Shown here one piece after another: positions 62,649-64,000 of a DNA stretch of 64,000 nt. This DNA is from Belliella aquatica (GTDB lineage: Bacteria; Bacteroidota; Bacteroidia; Cytophagales; Cyclobacteriaceae). The notes under the pieces are model-generated. The model was not told where the DNA came from. It saw only the letters and a program-made list of their open reading frames with translations, and made no database searches. Both the position numbers and the translations under genes were made by a program. Positions within the stretch are counted from its first letter, which is position 1. Each line of letters opens with the position of its first letter. Location of the stretch: NCBI RefSeq assembly GCF_014637795.1, contig NZ_BMFD01000005.1, positions 124,001 through 188,000 on the forward strand, given 5' to 3'.

Positions 62649-63809
62649 TTAGTCAATGTGAGAATACTTAAATGTCTCAAAGAACAAATAGTTTTCATCT
62701 TCTTTGTACAAATCTTTCCTGAAAATATTTATACCTTCTTCGGTAATGAAAATATTTACACAATCATAAATTTTTCCATCAAACTTAAACTCTCCTAATC
62801 GATTAAGTTCATTATCTGAGATAATTATAGAAAAATCAGGAATTTTGTTTCCCTCTTGTACTTGAAATAATGAAGGTCTAATGTAGGCTATCCTGACAAC
62901 ATATTGTTTAAAAGAATCTATTAGCAATCCCGCAAAGTCTGAAGTTGATAATGAATAATCACCTTCTTCCACATATCTTTTTTTCTCGTAGTATTTCATA
63001 TCTAAGTTAAGAGGAGGTATTTCATTGAAATATTTACTTCCCATTTGAATAACATTAAAATCTTGAAAATTCTCCAAATTATAGATATGAAGGTTAAAAT
63101 CTACTGGATAATTGATAATTAATTTATCGTTTATTATCCCAATAGCGGGATCATATTTAAATCGACTTGCCCAGTACGCATTGCTATAGATCTCAGGGTA
63201 TAGTGTTTTAAAGGAAACTTTAGAACTTTGAATATCGACTTGCACTGTTGAGGGATAATCATTATAATTTTTTAACCTACCATTAGTTCCAGCAGCTAAG
63301 TATACTTTACCATTCGCATATTGGATTGGTCTAAGAGTACTCGGAAATGGCACTGGCAAATTATTAGGATCTTTGTAATCTGAAATGGGAATTTTCTTTA
63401 GCAATTGCGCATTGCTATTTAATAAGAACAAATACCCCAAATTCATATTGTAAATAATAATTGAGTCACTATTTATTATTGCATGAGAAGATACTTCGCC
63501 TAAAAAACTAATTCCATTCGGACCTTCCTCTTCAAAATGGAGTTTATCAATCAATTCTTCGTTTTTATAATTAAATATGTAAAGTTCATTGTAAATTGAA
63601 TTTAAAAAACTCAATTCTCCATTTTTATAAAAGGTAGAATTTATAAAGCTTGAAAGTCTTCCGTCAGTGGGAAATTTTTTTATTCCTATTGACTCAAATT
63701 GGATTTTATCTAATAAGCTAGAATCATCAACCTTATTTTCAAAATCTTTTGAACAAGAACAAACTAACAAGATTAAAAATGATAAAAATGTATAAAGTAG
63801 ATTTTTCAT
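62649..63809 (-). CDS. DUF4221-like lipoprotein with beta-propeller-type repeats
   Basis: The 386-residue protein has a lipoprotein signal (LILLVCSC, Cys about 19) and a body with repeated strand patterns (GELSFLNSIYNELYIFNYKN, LGYLFLLNSNAQLLKKIPI, GKVYLAAGTNGRL) typical of six-bladed propeller-like proteins of Bacteroidota. It shares H-F-E-E-E-G-P-N-G and overall size with the interrupted gene at 39328-40455. It follows a Cys-rich peptide gene through a hairpin, an arrangement seen with BF3164/DUF4221 lipoproteins and NVEALA peptides. Function unknown. Confidence 0.75.
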   Translation of the reverse strand: MKNLLYTFLSFLILLVCSCSKDFENKVDDSSLLDKIQFESIGIKKFPTDGRLSSFINSTFYKNGELSFLNSIYNELYIFNYKNEELIDKLHFEEEGPNGISFLGEVSSHAIINSDSIIIYNMNLGYLFLLNSNAQLLKKIPISDYKDPNNLPVPFPSTLRPIQYANGKVYLAAGTNGRLKNYNDYPSTVQVDIQSSKVSFKTLYPEIYSNAYWASRFKYDPAIGIINDKLIINYPVDFNLHIYNLENFQDFNVIQMGSKYFNEIPPLNLDMKYYEKKRYVEEGDYSLSTSDFAGLLIDSFKQYVVRIAYIRPSLFQVQEGNKIPDFSIIISDNELNRLGEFKFDGKIYDCVNIFITEEGINIFRKDLYKEDENYLFFETFKYSHID

Positions 63810-63829
63810 GGAAATTACAAAGCAATTAA

Positions 63830-63854
63830 AATAAGGACATTCTCTGTCCTTATT
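63830..63854 (-). terminator. Hairpin between the Cys-rich peptide gene and the DUF4221 lipoprotein gene
   Basis: A perfect 10-bp stem AATAAGGACA / TGTCCTTATT with a 5-base loop. The T-tract on the minus strand is short, so partial read-through into the lipoprotein gene is likely. Confidence 0.65.
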
Positions 63855-63886
63855 AATGTTGATCGAGTTTCAATAATTTACATTAA

Positions 63887-64000
63887 TTAAACTGGAAGAA
63901 TGCAATCAATACAAATTGTTTTATTGCAACCAGGACCATCAAGGTTCATTTTTATACACATATCACCGTTTCCAGATGATAATAATATACAAGTACCTAC
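63887..64000 (-). CDS. C-terminal part of a small Cys-rich peptide (runs off the window)
   Basis: The minus-strand frame enters from the right edge and ends at TAA 63887-63889, giving 37 visible residues with five cysteines (CILLSSGNGDMC ... DGPGC ... TICIDC). Cys-rich tails upstream of propeller lipoproteins recall the NVEALA/Bacteroidota secreted peptide group, but the diagnostic N-terminus lies outside the window, so the family is a guess. Confidence 0.5.
   Translation of the reverse strand, partial: VGTCILLSSGNGDMCIKMNLDGPGCNKTICIDCILPV

Noticed and set aside
1-64000. Insertion sequences, integrases, phage genes, tRNA or rRNA genes
   Set aside because: Looked for in all gaps and among the proteins; no transposase, integrase, terminal inverted repeats, cloverleaf or rRNA signature was found.

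Overview
The window reads as chromosomal DNA from a Bacteroidota bacterium, most likely order Cytophagales (Cyclobacteriaceae-like). The grounds are an AT-rich sequence, starts mostly lacking a Shine-Dalgarno site, several promoters of the Bacteroidota form TTG/TTTG-N19-20-TAnnTTTG, a FecA-like TonB receptor with a carboxypeptidase-regulatory N-terminus, many short lipoproteins, and a curli locus of the Bacteroidota kind. The taxon is inferred; no rRNA gene is present.

1-16.1 kb is mostly housekeeping on the + strand. It holds the end of an Lrp/AsnC regulator, a seven-gene Fe-S assembly operon (sufBCDS, sufE, a DUF59 protein, a bacilliredoxin), citrate synthase, an acyl-CoA-binding protein, a DEAD-box helicase with a structured leader, then rsmE, a haem lipoprotein, an esterase, an M17 aminopeptidase and an ATP-grasp protein. 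16.1-25.7 kb holds an XRE-regulated membrane-protein operon whose promoter contains an inverted repeat, proC, and an AddAB-like nuclease/helicase pair with a toxin-antitoxin module between its two genes.

25.8-34.7 kb is the accessory centrepiece, a curli (functional amyloid) locus on the - strand. In transcription order it has a LuxR-type regulator with a pseudo-receiver, a small curlin-repeat protein, three large curlins, a fourth curlin-like protein, csgE, csgF, a csgG with an added C-terminal domain, and a lipoprotein. A 16-bp palindrome lies upstream of a good promoter at the head of the structural genes, and each large curlin gene is followed by a hairpin terminator.

35-47.4 kb holds a FAD/Fe-S oxidoreductase, a YdcF protein, a DUF4221 lipoprotein gene broken by one in-frame TGA, a DUF3109 protein, a cupredoxin-like lipoprotein, the TonB receptor, RNase P RNA (rnpB), a sigma-54 activator lacking its DNA-binding domain, a 39-residue lipoprotein and a LuxE-like protein. 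47.4-64 kb holds a lipoprotein, an outer-membrane barrel, a ThDP enzyme/aldehyde dehydrogenase operon running on through GNAT, ferredoxin-CDGSH, MFS and YdeI-like genes, an MBL-fold hydrolase, a bestrophin, RhlE, a SoxB/UshA-like phosphoesterase, a SulP/carbonic anhydrase pair, an intact DUF4221 lipoprotein and the tail of a Cys-rich peptide gene.

The signals most worth following are a 21-bp motif shared by the suf and TonB-receptor promoters (a candidate iron or Fe-S operator), the extended CsgG and unassigned curli partners, the toxin-antitoxin pair inside the addAB-like locus, and the DUF4221/Cys-rich peptide pair at the right edge. No tRNA, rRNA, insertion sequence or CRISPR array was recognised.
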